A stretch of DNA of 51,376 bases, from NCBI GenBank assembly GCA_944367535.1, contig CALVWQ010000013.1, positions 1-51,376 of the forward strand. The letters run 5' to 3'. The stretch is from an uncultured Clostridia bacterium. GTDB lineage: Bacteria > Bacillota > Clostridia > Christensenellales > Borkfalkiaceae. Both the position numbers and the translations under genes were made by a program. Below the pieces are notes generated by a model, which was not told the DNA's origin, ran no database searches, and worked only from the letters and a program-made list of their open reading frames with translations. This document shows positions 34,688 through 45,000 of this stretch, piece by piece; the stretch's first letter is position 1, and each line of letters opens with the position of its first letter.

Positions 34688-37600
34688 CTACGCTCTACGT
34701 TTTCTTATCATCACCAATGCAGCGGCAACTCCTATCAATATTAACAATTCCGAGCCGCCAATCATATTATTGCAACCACTCTTACCTGTAGGAGCGCCTT
34801 TTACGAGTGTAATGTCACACTTTGTGTTGCCAGATACATTTTCAAATGTTTGTTCAAACTTTTCATAACCGTCAATTTCCACTTTCACAGTAATATCAGA
34901 GCCTTTGTCAATACTGAACTCGAATTTTCCGTTTTCGTCGGTTTCTACATATTTTTCGCCATAATACACCTTAATAGGCATATCACCTTCATATCCGCTA
35001 ACAGTTCCGGAAATCACTACTTGTTCTTTGGCAAGTTCTATATTTAATGTTTTTTCTTCCTGCAAGTTATTCACTTCCTGCGTTGCACTAATATACCCGT
35101 CTTTACTGAACGTTACAGTAAAATCTGACCCCTGCGCAATTTTGAAAGAATAATTACCCTCTGCATCCGTAAACACTTGGCCGTTACCGAAAGAGACCTT
35201 CACTTCTGCGACAGGCGAAGAATTGCATGTAACTTTGCCTTTTACAATTAACTGTTTTTGCACAACTTCAAAACTGTCATAATTGCTTTGTGTAAAGCCT
35301 TCATATGTTAAGCTCATAAATTTGTTTCCGAGCGAAGAAGTATCAAGAACGATCATGCTTTCAGCAAGATTTATTTCTTCCGTAGTATCGTCATTATAGT
35401 AAATTAACAATTTTTTACCGCTCACATCGAACACAGAACCTATTTCAACCTGAGTTTGATAATTGCCCTTGATTGCAAGTCCAATAATGGTTTTAATATA
35501 GGCGTCTACAGCAAGGTTTGCATATCCTATATTACCGTCTTCGTCTATATAGGTATAATTTAAAGTATACTTTCCTTCTCCAGATATTGCAGAAACAATA
35601 CTTCCGTCCTTATAAATATTAACTGAAACTCCAAGCGATTCAAAATTTTCCGTCGCATTTAATTCATCAGCCTCATCCGTAACAGAGGTTATAAAATTAA
35701 AAGGAGATAAAGTTTCTTCAATGTTAAATTTAAGGTAGTCTTGACTTAACGTTATTACAGGAGAGCCGCAATCAACATCTTGCCCGTTGATTCCCGCACG
35801 GAACACATCAGCAACATTTCTGTATGTTGTGGGAGTATTATCGACTACCGACAATACGGAAGCCAATACGACTCCTTCATACTCTAACGCCCCATCCACC
35901 GATTTGATACTTTTTTCGAATTCCGTATCGGCAATCACAGCACCCGTCAACTCTGTAAATCTGATATTATCAACTTTTGCTCCGAGCATGTCAAAATCGA
36001 TTCCGCCGTAACCTGCCCCCACTTGTTTTATTCCCTCAATTGTAACACAAGTATGATAATTTCCTTCCTGTTTCTTTTCCAATATGAATTTCCTTTCAAT
36101 CATATTGAACGTAACTCTGAAACTACCGCCAGTCGCAAAAGGTGCAGTATTTAAAACGGCTGTCGCAACACCTTTGCTACCGCCCGTTTTGGACAGGGTT
36201 TGTTGTGAACTATCTCCAATTACAATTACTTCTGTATCATCTCCGGCGTCGGTACCGTATGTCCCGTAAGCAATAGGCGCATAGGTAAGCCCTGTCTGAT
36301 TTCTGTTTAATTCAAATAAAACGCCAGACTCGTTTGTAATTTGTGTATAAACACCTCCGTTAGTCAAACTCGATTCGGAAAGCCCCGCATAGAACATCAC
36401 TCCGACATAATAATTATTTGTATAACTCAGACCTTCCAACAAATCGAATTCCATAATAAATCCGTCAGCACTGTGTTTTGTGCCCATGGATAAGGTTGTT
36501 ACAACATTGTCATGCGGTTCAAACCACAAAATTTTATCGGGAGTCATCTCAATATCGACTTTCTCATCTTGCAAAATCCTTGTTAAAGAGATGTTTGCAT
36601 TATAATAACCTGAAGCACTAACGGATGCGTTTATCTCGCTTTCGGCTTCCGCATCAAACGAATATGCTCCCTCTGAATCTGTCGTAAATGTTTCCATACC
36701 GAATTTAATAGTAGCGCCCTCTATCGGTTTCCCCATCGAGGTTATCTTACCGCTTACAGTAAAATATATCGTCGACGCGCTTGCCGTAACTTTCAGTAAA
36801 GCAAAATCCCTGTTGCCGGCAGCGTCTATATATTCATATTGAACGATATAATTTCCTTCGTCGCCGATGTTTATTCCCGTAACAGGCTGCCCGTCTTTCA
36901 GATAAGAGACGGATATTTTATCGCTCTCGGAAAAGTCCGAGGTTATATCTGTTTCTTTATCTTCACCGACAACCGTGTCGTCGATAACCGAAACAATATA
37001 TAAATATGGGTCAAAGGCTTTTAGCGAAGTATTATATACTATTTCGGATTCGGAAAGCGTTATTGTACCGCCTATGCTGTCTATTCCGTCAACGCCGCCC
37101 TCAACAAAATTTTCAGTAACGGTTAACTGTTCTCCACCACTGTCTTGCGTAACTCCCATCAATCCATAATCGCCGGCTCTGTCATAAACAGAAATTATTA
37201 GTGAATCATAATTGATTTTCCCGGGACCGGCAGAGTAAACAATTTCGCCGTTAAAACTCTCTTTCGCCAATGCTCCGCCATTAAGCTCATAAATATTAAA
37301 GTTATCAATTTCAGCATTAACATCTTCAAAAATAATACCGGCATATCCGAAATCTTTAGTATTTACTGCGGGTGAATTCACATGCGAAGTACCTGTAAAC
37401 GGGTCAACATAATTATTCACAGTGAGTATCGTTGCAAATCCATCTGCACCTCCTATACTCTTTCTCTGCAATATCATACTGTCGGTATAATCAGATGGTG
37501 TAAAGTCATAAACGGCTCTATATGTGTAGCCCTCCTCAAACAGAGGTTTCTCAGTCTTATAGTTCCATGTATCGAGTGCCGTAATCTTATTGTCATCAGC

Positions 37601-38011
37601 TCCTTTCAATGTTGCTGCCGCACCATAACAGAGCCCGTTAGGATAATACGTTATTTTATTAGTCAAAACGTCTATTGCAAGACCTGCGGCCTGTATGCCC
37701 GTACCAGCAAGAGTATTTGAGCCATACAGATAATTATCCGTCATACCGGCAAACAGCCTTATTCGGTTATTCTCCGTTTCTGAACCGTCCGTTTTTGAAG
37801 GTGCTGTAATAAGGTCGAATTCGACTATTACACCGTCTTTACCGTGTGGTCGACCGTGAGTTATCATCACTGCCTGCTTCGCCGCGGTGTCCTTTAAAAT
37901 AAGCGTTCCCGCGCTTTGAGCATGACCGATAACACTCATCATAAAACTCATACACAAAATCAGAATTACCGTAAGCACACCGATACACACACATTTTTTT
38001 ACTCTGCTCAT
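34688..38011 (-). CDS. Surface protein with lectin-like and carboxypeptidase-regulatory-like domains and Gly-Cys anchor
   Basis: A 1107-residue secreted protein with a signal peptide (about 1-31). It contains a ConA-like domain (about 35-260; KDGVIVEFDL, NNRIRLFAGM), Ig-like segments, a carboxypeptidase-regulatory-like domain (VSGKITSMGKPIEGATI), a second ConA-like domain (about 500-720), another Ig-like part, then two more regulatory-like domains (VKGKVTCNSSPVAEVKV and VISGTVSGYEG). It ends KSGCNNMIGG, a hydrophobic stretch and IRKRRA. The N-terminal 280 residues are close to those of the protein at 38177. It is the last gene of the second long operon, 31 nt after the peptide gene. Confidence 0.75.
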   Translation of the reverse strand: MSRVKKCVCIGVLTVILILCMSFMMSVIGHAQSAGTLILKDTAAKQAVMITHGRPHGKDGVIVEFDLITAPSKTDGSETENNRIRLFAGMTDNYLYGSNTLAGTGIQAAGLAIDVLTNKITYYPNGLCYGAAATLKGADDNKITALDTWNYKTEKPLFEEGYTYRAVYDFTPSDYTDSMILQRKSIGGADGFATILTVNNYVDPFTGTSHVNSPAVNTKDFGYAGIIFEDVNAEIDNFNIYELNGGALAKESFNGEIVYSAGPGKINYDSLIISVYDRAGDYGLMGVTQDSGGEQLTVTENFVEGGVDGIDSIGGTITLSESEIVYNTSLKAFDPYLYIVSVIDDTVVGEDKETDITSDFSESDKISVSYLKDGQPVTGINIGDEGNYIVQYEYIDAAGNRDFALLKVTASASTIYFTVSGKITSMGKPIEGATIKFGMETFTTDSEGAYSFDAEAESEINASVSASGYYNANISLTRILQDEKVDIEMTPDKILWFEPHDNVVTTLSMGTKHSADGFIMEFDLLEGLSYTNNYYVGVMFYAGLSESSLTNGGVYTQITNESGVLFELNRNQTGLTYAPIAYGTYGTDAGDDTEVIVIGDSSQQTLSKTGGSKGVATAVLNTAPFATGGSFRVTFNMIERKFILEKKQEGNYHTCVTIEGIKQVGAGYGGIDFDMLGAKVDNIRFTELTGAVIADTEFEKSIKSVDGALEYEGVVLASVLSVVDNTPTTYRNVADVFRAGINGQDVDCGSPVITLSQDYLKFNIEETLSPFNFITSVTDEADELNATENFESLGVSVNIYKDGSIVSAISGEGKYTLNYTYIDEDGNIGYANLAVDAYIKTIIGLAIKGNYQTQVEIGSVFDVSGKKLLIYYNDDTTEEINLAESMIVLDTSSLGNKFMSLTYEGFTQSNYDSFEVVQKQLIVKGKVTCNSSPVAEVKVSFGNGQVFTDAEGNYSFKIAQGSDFTVTFSKDGYISATQEVNNLQEEKTLNIELAKEQVVISGTVSGYEGDMPIKVYYGEKYVETDENGKFEFSIDKGSDITVKVEIDGYEKFEQTFENVSGNTKCDITLVKGAPTGKSGCNNMIGGSELLILIGVAAALVMIRKRRA

Positions 38012-39990
38012 ATTCTCCTCCCTAATAAACTTTGATATTTATTCAGTTAAAAGTTACATAAAGCGGGTCAGGTTCGGTTTCGTTGTCCCCCAGCCCTGAC
38101 AGCATTATCACGTCCGTGTTTAATTCTTCCTTTATCAGTTTCGGATTTTCATATAACTTCTTCATTGCTTATCTCCTTATACATTTATCGATTCTATTGC
38201 GGAATTAGCAAGGTCATCAATATTATAATTAAAATATATCTGCGACGCCGCTCCGTAATCCAGCAATGATTCACACAACAGTTTTAATTCCAAACTCGCA
38301 CTCTCGCTCTGCAACATATTATAGGCGTATATTCTGGCCCCGTACTCCACTGCCTCGCTAGTTACCGTTCCTTCCGAAGTTTCGGCTTTAAAAACTATAT
38401 AATAGGAGCCGAAAATCTCTTTTGCCGCGATTCCTCCGATTGTCCCCCTATAACTGTTACCCACCGCCGTCATAGGTACAACCATCGCACCAGTTTCATT
38501 CTCTATTTCCTCCGAAGTGGGTAAATTCATAAACGCCAATGCTTTTGCCGACGTTATTTCCGTTCCTTGAATATAGCCATTCACGGCAAGAGAGCCTTCA
38601 AGCGTAAGCGTCATCGAAGCCCCGTAATATTCTTCACTCATGCCCGTCCATTCATATGTTCCGCCGCTCTGCCAACTGTCTCCCCTCACTTCCGCCACTG
38701 CTAAACGCATCTCGTCCGTTATATCGGTGTTTGCGAGATTGTCAGTTTTATATCCGAAATAATTCTGAGCTGCTGCGCCGTAATCCAGAAGCGCCACGCA
38801 CAGACTCTTCAATTCTCCGCTTGCCGTTTCGTCATTCAGTTTTTTCATCGCATACGTCTTTGGACCGTATTCGATTACGGCCGTGGTGTATTCTTCGCCG
38901 TTTACCGTCGCCGCCATCTGAATATACTGCGTGTCGCCGAGTTCTTTCGCGGCATATCCCTCAGACCTCGCAGTGTACCTACCGTCCGTATTTGTCATCT
39001 GTATTACTTTTTCAGCGGGTGTATCGGCGCCGGGTGCGGTATTCCAAATTCTTACCTCCGCTTCAGTAGCTGCCATATCTATCGTGAGATAATAATTTAC
39101 AAATACTTCATTTTCAAGGCTCAACGTCGCTTCCGCATTAAGTTCGGGTATTGTAACGGGCGCGACTACTTCTATTAAACTTTCTTCGACCCAGATCTGA
39201 GGATAACCGATATCCTGCTGTACTCCGAAATTTCCGAAAGCAGAAGTTAAATCCCTGTCATATGCCGAAATCACCAAAGAGTTATAGTTTACCTTGCCTA
39301 TTGCCGAAATATTGATTTCCGAATCGAACGTTTCTTCCGCCAAAATCTCGCCGTTAAGTTCATATACGTTGAAATTATCTATATCTATATTTATATCTTC
39401 AAGTATCAGTCCCGCATATCCTGACTCTGTGGTATTTACTCCGGGTGCTCTGTCCAAAGGGTCATTTGCCCCCGTGAACGGGTCTATATAATTTTCGACC
39501 GTTAGTATAGTTGCAAATTCATCGGTTCCGCCGATACTCTTTCTCTGCAATATCATGCTGTCGGTATAGTCAGAGGGTGTAAAATCGTAAACCGCTCTAT
39601 ATGTATATCCTTCTTCAAACAGCGGCTGTGCAGTCGTATAATTCCATGTATCGACTGCCGTAACGGTGTTGTCGGCCGCGCCCGTCAATGTTGCCGCCGC
39701 TCCGTAGCAAAGCCCGTTCGGATAATACATTATTTCATTCGTCAAAACGTCTATTGCGAGTCCTGCGCCCTGTATGCCCGTGCCCGCAAGTGTATTTGAG
39801 CTATAAAAATAAGTTTCCGTCATCCCGGCAACAAGACGTATTCGGTTATTTTCGGCGCCGCCGGACTCCTCCGCCTTAGAAGGGGCGGACAAAAGGTCAA
39901 ACTCGACAATAACTCCGTCTTTTGAATGAGGTGTACCGTGTGTTATAAACAATGCTTTTGCTTCTTCCGTATCCTTGACTTTTAGGTATC
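37230..39990. repeat. Tandem paralogous N-terminal coding segments
   Basis: The segments at about 37230-37920 and 39280-39980 encode the same ConA-like domain and are visibly close at DNA level over long stretches (for example around 37440-37560 against 39530-39650). They are in direct orientation about 2 kb apart. This indicates duplication of one gene followed by exchange of the C-terminal half. The copies could recombine, deleting the peptide gene between them. Confidence 0.7.
38043..38165 (-). CDS. Small acidic peptide, surface-protein cassette, copy 3
   Basis: Encodes 40 residues from ATG 38165 behind AAGGAGAT. It begins MKKLYENPKL, then TDVIMLSGLGDNE and DNETEPDP. It starts 11 nt after the stop of the surface protein at 38177 and is followed 31 nt later by the next surface protein. 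It shares motifs and position with the copies at 6865 and 27771. It is strongly acidic, with no Cys and no membrane segment. Function unknown. Confidence 0.75.
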   Translation of the reverse strand: MKKLYENPKLIKEELNTDVIMLSGLGDNETEPDPLYVTFN

Positions 39991-40102
39991 CGCCCGTTTC
40001 CGCACCGACAAAGCCGATGTTTCGGCAGATGAAACCGCAAAGACAAAGTAGCAGAATCAGCACCAAAAATGATAAAACTGTTTTTTTTGTTTTTAAATAC
40101 AT
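38177..40102 (-). CDS. Surface protein with lectin-like domain and Y-G-A-A-type C-terminal repeats, no anchor
   Basis: A 641-residue secreted protein. The ATG at 40102 (MYLKTKKTVLSF, AAGGGG seven bases upstream) is preferred over 40132. A signal peptide (about 1-35) and a ConA-like domain (about 40-270), close to that at 34688, come first. Two repeats of about 130 residues follow, each ending in a helix with DYGAA (LDYGAAAQNYFGYKTDNLAN and LDYGAASQIYFNYNIDDLAN). These repeats are common at the ends of clostridial surface proteins. There is no membrane anchor. The peptide gene follows 11 nt after the stop. Confidence 0.75.
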   Translation of the reverse strand: MYLKTKKTVLSFLVLILLLCLCGFICRNIGFVGAETGGYLKVKDTEEAKALFITHGTPHSKDGVIVEFDLLSAPSKAEESGGAENNRIRLVAGMTETYFYSSNTLAGTGIQGAGLAIDVLTNEIMYYPNGLCYGAAATLTGAADNTVTAVDTWNYTTAQPLFEEGYTYRAVYDFTPSDYTDSMILQRKSIGGTDEFATILTVENYIDPFTGANDPLDRAPGVNTTESGYAGLILEDINIDIDNFNVYELNGEILAEETFDSEINISAIGKVNYNSLVISAYDRDLTSAFGNFGVQQDIGYPQIWVEESLIEVVAPVTIPELNAEATLSLENEVFVNYYLTIDMAATEAEVRIWNTAPGADTPAEKVIQMTNTDGRYTARSEGYAAKELGDTQYIQMAATVNGEEYTTAVIEYGPKTYAMKKLNDETASGELKSLCVALLDYGAAAQNYFGYKTDNLANTDITDEMRLAVAEVRGDSWQSGGTYEWTGMSEEYYGASMTLTLEGSLAVNGYIQGTEITSAKALAFMNLPTSEEIENETGAMVVPMTAVGNSYRGTIGGIAAKEIFGSYYIVFKAETSEGTVTSEAVEYGARIYAYNMLQSESASLELKLLCESLLDYGAASQIYFNYNIDDLANSAIESINV

Positions 40103-40118
40103 ATCTTTTCCCCTTTTT

Positions 40119-42047
40119 TTATTCAAAACCATAAGTGGCTTTTAAAGAATCCAATGACTTATCGAAAGCGTAGAATTGCACGTTTAACTCCTCCGCGCTA
40201 GTAATAAATTTTCTTGTCAGCGCTTGCTTTTCTTCATTTGTCATAGGATAACTATCCATAAATTTCATAAGCATTCTCTGAGGTTTTAAACGCGCCCTCT
40301 TCAATTTTTTAAGTAAAGCGGCTTTTTCCTCCGCACCGAGGTCGGAATTTTCAACTTTTACGATTGCGTTTTCCATTATATCAAGACCGTATTTCATCAT
40401 TTCATACGGATAAGTCATTACACTGCCGTAAGCGGCATTTAACGATAAATCCGGCTGTACCTCAAACTCGGGATACTTGACATAAGTCATGGCATAAAAA
40501 TCTTCCATGTAATCTATATACTCCCTGACGTCATTTGCCACCATACCGTATTCAAGGGTCAGAAATTCCTCCAAAAGTGCGTCAACGTCTGCGTCTATAT
40601 CCCACATGAGCTTTGATGCGATATATAGATTTATATGGTCTTGAAAATCGTTGGATTCTACCGTTCCCGCTTGATTCATAATATATTTGACGCCTATCGA
40701 CTTATAAAATTTATAATTTTCTTTCAAAACTCCTATATACGGTGTATACCAAAATATTTCCGCTGTATTCAGCATATAATCCCACACCATAAGATTATCG
40801 GCTATAAGCGACCATCCCCTGTACAACTCTTTAAGCACTTCGGACTGATTCGGATGATTGACAGGCGTCCCGTAATCATATAAGAAAGGCGCTATTCTTA
40901 TATAAACGTTTTCTTCCGGCACAACCAAATCATTGACAGGCTTGTCGTCCTTTATGGGCGGCTGCTGCGAGTAATTATAGGCAAACATAACGAGATTTAA
41001 ATTTCTCTCGGGGAAATTTTCCTCTCCCCAAGCCTTAAATTCTCTTGCCAACTCATTAATCATCACAAGTTGCAAACCCGCCCTGGTTCCGTATTTTTTC
41101 AGATTATCAAGACATTTTGAGCATTCGCATTCTTTTGCGGGTGAATCCATCTGTCCAATCATAAAAAATTCTTTATCGGGCTTTTCCGTTGCCATTGCTT
41201 TTAATTTTTCAAAAATTAAAACCGGTACCGAAACGCTTTTAGTCCAATCAATAGTACCGTCTTCATTCATTCCGTTACTGAAACACAATTCAGACTTATT
41301 GCCAGAAAACATTTCAGGATTTTGAGGATATGCGTCGGGACTGATGTACCATAAAGTGTTGTGGTTTTGTCCGTCATACCACGGACCTTCTCCGCCGAGT
41401 TCGGGAGAAGTATAAATTATGTCGTTAACCATACGCATCTTGGAGCTCAACTCCGGGTAATAAGTATTATCGTAACTAAGATAATTTCTCATATAAAAAT
41501 CCGGAATTTCAAGAATATCTTTCTTCTCCACTACAACTTCGCTCTTTTCCGGAACATAAGTAGTTTCCAAAGTTAAGTAGCGCACACCGACAAATTTTTC
41601 CAAAAAATCATATACGCCGTACATTCTTGCGCGGTCGGTTTTTCCGTCTATCAGTATAAGATTTCCTATAAATTTAATGAAAAACCCGTCGCCGTTTAAT
41701 GTATCGTAATCATAATTCAAGTTAGCACCATTCAGAAAAACAGTCTTACCTATAGATATATATTTCTTACCGGTGTCATAAGTCATTCCGTCATCGGTTA
41801 ATATTGGAATTTTAACACCGGTAGCTTGATAAATCTTATCTGAGAGTTCTGTTGCGGAACGACTTTCGGTAAGAGATGCATCTACGCTCTTTACAATACT
41901 GAATTCACTGCTGTTATCAGTTACAATCTTGATTTTTTCATAAACAACAGGCGTCTCGTCGGTACTCTGCGTAGGCGAACATTTATCGCAACCGACCATT
42001 GCAACCGACATCAGAAAAACAAGAAAAATTGCTAAAAACTTTTTCAT
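40119..42047 (-). CDS. DUF4838 glycosidase-like enzyme, lipoprotein, copy 2
   Basis: A 642-residue cell-surface lipoprotein (lipobox VGC, Cys20). The order is the same as in the other two copies: an N-terminal domain with YGVYDFLEKFVGVRY, then the DUF4838 domain with GQMDSPAKECECSKC near residue 310-325 and IRIAPFLYDYG, then helices. It is closest to the cytoplasmic copy at 49352 in the same operon, so one enzyme type is present both outside and inside the cell. AGGTGA precedes the ATG, 8 nt after the stop of the 1204-residue protein. Confidence 0.78.
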   Translation of the reverse strand: MKKFLAIFLVFLMSVAMVGCDKCSPTQSTDETPVVYEKIKIVTDNSSEFSIVKSVDASLTESRSATELSDKIYQATGVKIPILTDDGMTYDTGKKYISIGKTVFLNGANLNYDYDTLNGDGFFIKFIGNLILIDGKTDRARMYGVYDFLEKFVGVRYLTLETTYVPEKSEVVVEKKDILEIPDFYMRNYLSYDNTYYPELSSKMRMVNDIIYTSPELGGEGPWYDGQNHNTLWYISPDAYPQNPEMFSGNKSELCFSNGMNEDGTIDWTKSVSVPVLIFEKLKAMATEKPDKEFFMIGQMDSPAKECECSKCLDNLKKYGTRAGLQLVMINELAREFKAWGEENFPERNLNLVMFAYNYSQQPPIKDDKPVNDLVVPEENVYIRIAPFLYDYGTPVNHPNQSEVLKELYRGWSLIADNLMVWDYMLNTAEIFWYTPYIGVLKENYKFYKSIGVKYIMNQAGTVESNDFQDHINLYIASKLMWDIDADVDALLEEFLTLEYGMVANDVREYIDYMEDFYAMTYVKYPEFEVQPDLSLNAAYGSVMTYPYEMMKYGLDIMENAIVKVENSDLGAEEKAALLKKLKRARLKPQRMLMKFMDSYPMTNEEKQALTRKFITSAEELNVQFYAFDKSLDSLKATYGFE

Positions 42048-42055
42048 TTTTTCAC

Positions 42056-45000
42056 CTATTTAACAATAATATCGAATTTTTGAATGGTTTTATTATATGA
42101 AGCGTCATAGGCTATATAAAGAATCTGATAACTTCCTGTTTCGTCAAAAGTATAAGTCTGACCCTCCTGTAATGACTCTCTTCTCATTTGTCTTACGACA
42201 AAAATGTACTTTGTAGTTACGTTATTGGTGTAATCGGGTCTATTATCCTCAACCGTCATAGTGGGAAGAGTAATAGTATCGTTAAGTTTGTATTCAGAGG
42301 CTATAGTTCCGTTGACTGTCATAGTTGGCGCCACTTCGTCAATAACGTTTATGGTAACATATTGAGTAAACTGAGGTGAGAACTTATTGACCGCTTTATA
42401 AGTTATTGTATAGTATCCGTATTCGTCAAGTAATAGTTCCCTCGTCTCGTTTGCGGAAACATTGTTATAAATGGTAACGTTTTTGGTGCCTGTGGACAGT
42501 GTTACAGTTACGGTAACCGCATTCGGAAAACTCGATAAAACATCGTATCCCTTTGCTGCCGAAATCAATATTTTAGTATTGATTCCCACTCTCGCACTCT
42601 GCATTTTATGTTCATACCTTATTGCGGGGCCGCTTCCGCCATTATTGCGATAATAGGCTGTAACAGAATTATTAAATATCTGATTAGACAATGCTTCCAG
42701 ACCGAACTCCGCAGAATTATTTATTCCGCCCATACTGAATGTAATATATGCAATTCCTTCGCTGAATCCCAGGAACTGAGTCCCGTTTTCATAGGCTTTG
42801 AAATTCAGAATTTTATTTCCGTTGGCATCATACAGTACTTTATCCTTAGCGTCAAATATCAGTTCTATAATATTTTGGCGGAAATTAGCATAATATGACA
42901 CTCCCGTTCCGTTAACCTTAACTTCGATTGTAGATGAAGAAGATTTATAGAACCTTAAAAACAATGACAAATCAGGACTTACTGTATCAGTAAATCTGAC
43001 GTCAAGATAATCCGCACCGTCGGAAGGAAACATCAGTTTAATGTTCATACTTTCCGCAACCACAGGATAAGGCATCTCCACGAGATTATCTTCTTTCAAA
43101 GCTTTAAACATTACATTGTCTTTAGTCGTTTCTATGGATATTCCCGTCGTCCTGAAATATTTTACTATCTCTTGTCCGCCGTCCTGAATATCTATCACCT
43201 TAACGGTCCTGGTCTCAGAAGGTTCCGTTTCATCATTCACATAATACTTTATAGTTATATCCTGTGCCGTATCAGGAGCGGTATATTGACGGTCATTACC
43301 GAGAACGTTATCGCCGCGACTGTCCGAAACCACTATTTTCTTATCAAGTTCATAACCCGCTTCGCCTTGATTAAAGGAACCGTCCAATGCAATAAAATCA
43401 GGAACGGTTATTGTCTGCCCGACCTCCATAACTTTAGGAGCCTCGTCAACAGACACAAACTGACCATTGACTACAACTTTTATTGTATATTCTTTTTTGA
43501 AAGTCTGGCCGATATAATCCGTCCATGTCTGAATAAACGAAATTTCTCCGAGTTTTGAAAGGTATATATTGGGCACTTCACTATCTAAAACAATATCCTC
43601 TCCGCAATAGACAAGTTGTTTAGCCGTCGAAGGAATACCTGAAACACCTGAAATACTTATATCTGGAATTTCAAAAACTGATTTCAGCAATCTGTCCGAA
43701 GTATCTGGCTCATTATAATAAACCGGAGACCGCGACTCTGCATATACGACGAAAGAAATCCTTTTTTCCGTTTCATTATTATTGGAATCAAGCGCGGTGA
43801 ATAATAATTCATAATTTCCCGCAGTTTCGGGAACAAACACCCCATTTGATGTTTGCTGCAATTGAGACTCAACCGAATCCGTATAATAAACCTTCGGTTC
43901 TATAATCTTTTTACCATCCACAAAGTCTTCCGAAAGCATTTGCGGTAATTTATATGGTTTTCCCACCACAGCATATGGTGCCTCATCTCCGCCGAAGTTA
44001 GCTTCATCATCTATACTGACAAAACTTAATTCGGGAGCTTCAGTATCATCAAAGACATCACCTTCCAAATTATATCCGCCGAGAGAACGTACTATAATCC
44101 CGCTCTGTCCCTGCAATTGTGTAAAGGTGATTTTAATTTTTACCTTATCCGACGAAAAACCTTTGAAGGCTTTCCCTGAGCCGACCTGACTCTCGTCATC
44201 TAAATCCAATACCATATGCGATATTATAGAGTCATCATCGGCAGTGTCATAACGGCTCATATCTCTCGCCGTCATCCATATCTGGTTATTTTTCGCATAA
44301 TAACGGAAATTAAAATCCAAAGCTTTATCGTTTACTGAAGGGTTTGTACTTATTCTCGAACCCGAAAAACTACCGTGCGTCATCATTGCACCACTCTGGT
44401 CGCCGTACACATCTGAATAAACGAATCCTTCGTTACCGTAATCCGGACTGCCTATCCCTGTTGCTCCTATTCCGTTTATAATAGCTTTTACGTAAGCATC
44501 GTATATATTGGTTATATGCGCGGTAATATTAACTTTTATATAATTTGTCGGGTCATTTTCGTCCGTAAGAGAAATCTGAATCTGCTTTATATCCTGGAAT
44601 CCGGATTTTGAAATCGCTTGGAAAGCAATTATATCCTGACCGTTATTTATTCTGTCGAGCTTTATGGGGTTTTTAAATTCGACGCTTGCACCCGATGCCG
44701 CGGCAACTATCTCCACACCCGTGTGATTACGGTCATATGCGTAAGCGGGATATTCCACTCCTGCTGTTATCGAAAGAATAGAATCGTTTGAACTAAATAA
44801 TCCCGCCGGAGAAATTATAACGCTGAAAGAAAAATTATGTTGTATTCTCTCTCCGTTTATCGTAGCGACAAAGCTTCCTGTATAATCACCGTATATTTCG
44901 GGTGTAAAAGCATTATTCTGTAATTTTACTGGTTCGCCTTCCAAAAATACGGAAACAGTGGCGGTTTCTTCTATCCCGTCTTTTACTGCGACGGGCTGTC

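Noticed and set aside
34688-38011. LPXTG sortase signal in the surface proteins
   Set aside because: None of the three anchored proteins has LPXTG or a near variant. The conserved feature is Gly-Cys before the hydrophobic stretch.
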